Shown here piece by piece: positions 61,669-64,000 of a stretch of 64,000 bases of DNA. The stretch covers positions 11,739,013-11,803,012 of the forward strand of contig CM073324.1 of assembly GCA_037043015.1 (NCBI GenBank), given 5' to 3'. Position numbers and translations under genes: made by a program. Origin of the DNA: Bryum argenteum. Taxonomy: Eukaryota; Streptophyta; Bryopsida; Bryales; Bryaceae. The notes beneath the pieces are model-generated. The model was given only the letters and a program-made list of their open reading frames with translations, was not told the DNA's origin and did no database searches. Positions within the stretch are counted from its first letter, which is position 1; each line of letters opens with the position of its first letter.

Positions 61669-63619
61669 CTTGGCAAAAGTTCAATCCTGAATGACGTTGA
61701 AGATGAAGAATGTTAATATCCAACGTTAAAAAAACATATGCAAAAGAGCTGAATAGCAGATAAGCTACCGAGGAATCAGATGCATAAAAAGAGGCCGACT
61801 GGCTGAATCAGCAAAGAGGACGTCTAACTTCTTCAGAGCCGTCGAATGTTCAACGCTTATGAAGGCAATAACTATGAATTCATCTGAACGTGATTCGCAA
61901 TGAACTCACAGCAAGCTTGCTTTCTGAAATGTGCAAAACTCCTACTCTACTCGCCATTGGACGAATAATAATTCGGGCATAGAAGAACCAGTGCTTACAG
62001 GAGAATCTAGGACTGCAACAACTGCTGGAGCGTTCTGGAGGCAGACGTGGTGTCCACCGCATCTCCACTCCTTATACTAACAGAGGCACACTGGTAGTTA
62101 GCAACTTATTTTGCAAGGACAGAGTTTGTGCAGACAAGTGCTAAGTAACCTAATCCTCAACGAGCCAAATGGCCTTCAGAAAATTTTCAAATGCACGATC
62201 GCCCTCACTTCGTGTATTTTGCGATGCTACTTATCCTTCACGAGAAAAATAGAATCCTGGACTAAGCGAAAACGAAGCTACAAGGACGAGTGATGATCAT
62301 TCAGGGTCCACATGACGAAGAAAATCATCATACGTCCTTGCAGAATGGCGTTAACGACTTTGTACTTGTGATTAGGGGAGTCGTGGGCCAGTCACCTCCA
62401 CAACTTCTAAGTAGCAAGAACGATCCTACAGGAAGACAACGAGCTCCCAGGACCTGTCATTCACAAACGAAATCTACGAATGGATCGAGAGCAAAGTCTA
62501 TGAGAGCGCTTGTTCTCTCAAAATTGTATAGAACTTGTCAGACATGAGATTATATCTAAAAACGCTCAGTAACCTAGCGACCTAGTCCTACACACGTCCC
62601 GCAATGCAATGCATTCGTGATAAAGCTCATAAGCCCAAGCCAAATGTGCACTGCGCAACATGAAAAGAGTCTAATTAGGGTAGATACTGTTCATTCACAC
62701 AACCAATCCACCTAAACAACCTCGTCAACAAAGAAAGAGCTGCAAACAACGAGGTCTCACCCTAAGCATAGCTCGAATCTAACAGCACGAACACAAACAC
62801 ATACGTAATTGAACGTAATCTTACACGAAAAAGCACTTGAACACCGACGTCTGCTCAATCCGCACTCTAAGAAGTCTCTGCGCCACTGGTCGCTCTGTTT
62901 TATTCAACGATTCCAAGTTCTTTCGCTCTCGCCACCATAACCTCTCTGTTTATCGAGGTTCCAAGTTCTTTCTAACTCTTGCCAAAAATACGAGTGCTCT
63001 GATTACGAGTCTTTGCAGCTCTCTATCAATCATCGAAAGACTCACACAATTCGCCACCGCAATCGATTCTCACTCTTAAATTTCAATTTTTTTAAAAACA
63101 AATTCTTAGATTGCGATCAAATTAGCACATCAATTAGCGGATGGAATTTGCCTGCATACCTGAGACTCCGAATTCCGGCAGGAACTACTACTTCCTCCTC
63201 CGCGGGAGTATTGAGGAATTGGAAAGCATGTGGCACCGTGGGCGTGACGTCGTTGATTGCCAACTGTTGAGTCGTTAACGGTTCGATTTCGTGTGTGTGA
63301 TGGCAGTGCTCGATCAATGGAGGCCGTCCACACGCAACCGAATGCTTTGCACTTTCAATGTGCTAATGCTAATACTAGGGTGACGTTAGAGACAGGGATT
63401 GGCACACTCCACAGCCTCCCACTGGATGGCTGTGCCCATGTGATGACCGGCTCAATTTCTCGGTCGTCACCACCGCCATCGACAATTCGGTGCACGACGA
63501 TGATTTGTCTGCGTCCACCCGATTAATCGAGAGAGACGATCGAATTAATCCAGAAACGTCGGGCCTATCACCGTGGATTTCAGCATTTTCTTCGAGCTCA
63601 AATTATGTATACTGGGTGG
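61669..63619 (-). promoter_or_regulatory. 5' region of the ABC1K gene, possibly with a leader exon
   Basis: No other gene is supported. On the minus strand 63333-63168 is an open, higher-GC stretch ending in AGTCTCAG followed by GTATGC, a good splice donor, but it has no in-frame ATG start. It could be a 5' UTR exon spliced to the CATTCAG acceptor near 61687, implying a 1.5-kb leader intron. This is an inference from two splice-like sites only. Confidence 0.3.
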
Positions 63620-64000
63620 GCAATGGTTCGTGGCAGCTACCAAGGAGGCACCCTAGAATCCGTGCAGACCTCCCAAGGCCGTTTTTGATAATTTTGAATT
63701 CAAATTTGAGGTCTGCGCCCCACGTTACCCTTCGAAGCCTACTCCATGGCATTTAATGTCTATACATCAAAAAATTAGGGGGCTCATTACCCCTCCTCCA
63801 TCCTCCTCGGTAGCTGCTACGAACGCTTACCTATACTTCGGTCGAATAAAGTTACAAGGTCTGGTTTCGATAGATAGAAAGAAACTTTCAACTTTCGGTG
63901 AATTTTCGAAGTTTCTGCGATTTAATTGATTTTGGGCTCATCTTGAGAGTAAATGAGCATATACTGTACTTTGGGCAGTTTTGAGCAGATTTCGAATAGT
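63620..64000. repeat. Dispersed repeat, truncated by the window end
   Basis: 63620-63835 is an inverted relative of 46290-46520, and 63890-64000 is a direct relative of 29430-29530. Together they suggest a longer repeat family of which the other copies are fragments. The repeat continues past the window. Confidence 0.6.

Overview
This is a nuclear genome window from a land plant, most likely a bryophyte such as a moss. The reasons are plant-only or plastid-type gene families (a SEC14-nodulin protein, an ARAD-like GT47 enzyme, a plastid-type ABC1K kinase), exons of higher GC content set in AT-rich intergenic DNA, introns of roughly 70-800 bp, and degenerate Ty3/gypsy elements. The clade is an inference; the sequence does not fix the species.

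Layout. 1-14000 is transposon territory. A degenerate Ty3/gypsy element has its reverse transcriptase and RNase H at 2.84-4.43 kb and its integrase at 12.19-13.17 kb. The two halves are separated by a 7.8-kb insertion (4427-12190) whose ends are about 3-kb inverted repeats. 14800-19629 is a GC-rich promoter region and a 15-exon SEC14-nodulin (SFH) gene. 19630-36593 is gene-poor: one small doubtful coiled-coil gene (22426-23693), tandem repeats, a 193-bp higher-order satellite (33.25-34.32 kb) and TTAA-flanked non-autonomous elements. 36594-44127 is an 18-exon paladin-like gene with three tandem phosphatase-like repeats. 45.3-50.9 kb holds a cluster of short TTAA-flanked elements around a single-exon secreted, probably GPI-anchored, cysteine-rich protein (47850-48467). 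51460-53945 (minus) is a three-exon ARAD-like exostosin-domain glycosyltransferase. 54929-55289 is a probable MITE of another family. 56041-61668 (minus) is a ten-exon ABC1K kinase with an unusual N-terminal triplication. The end of the window is 5' flank plus a dispersed repeat.

The five protein genes do not form a pathway: phosphoinositide transfer/signalling, a phosphatase-like protein, a cell-surface protein, Golgi wall-polysaccharide synthesis and plastid prenyl-lipid regulation. Exon models were built by hand from splice-site consensus, reading-frame continuity and remembered family consensus; all four multi-exon recognised genes give an open frame throughout.

The most unusual content is the set of TTAA-flanked elements with CCC-starting terminal inverted repeats, a piggyBac-like signature, which carry a short hairpin next to one terminus. 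Next come the Ty3 element split by a long-inverted-repeat insertion, and the exact 72-residue triplication in the ABC1K N-terminus.
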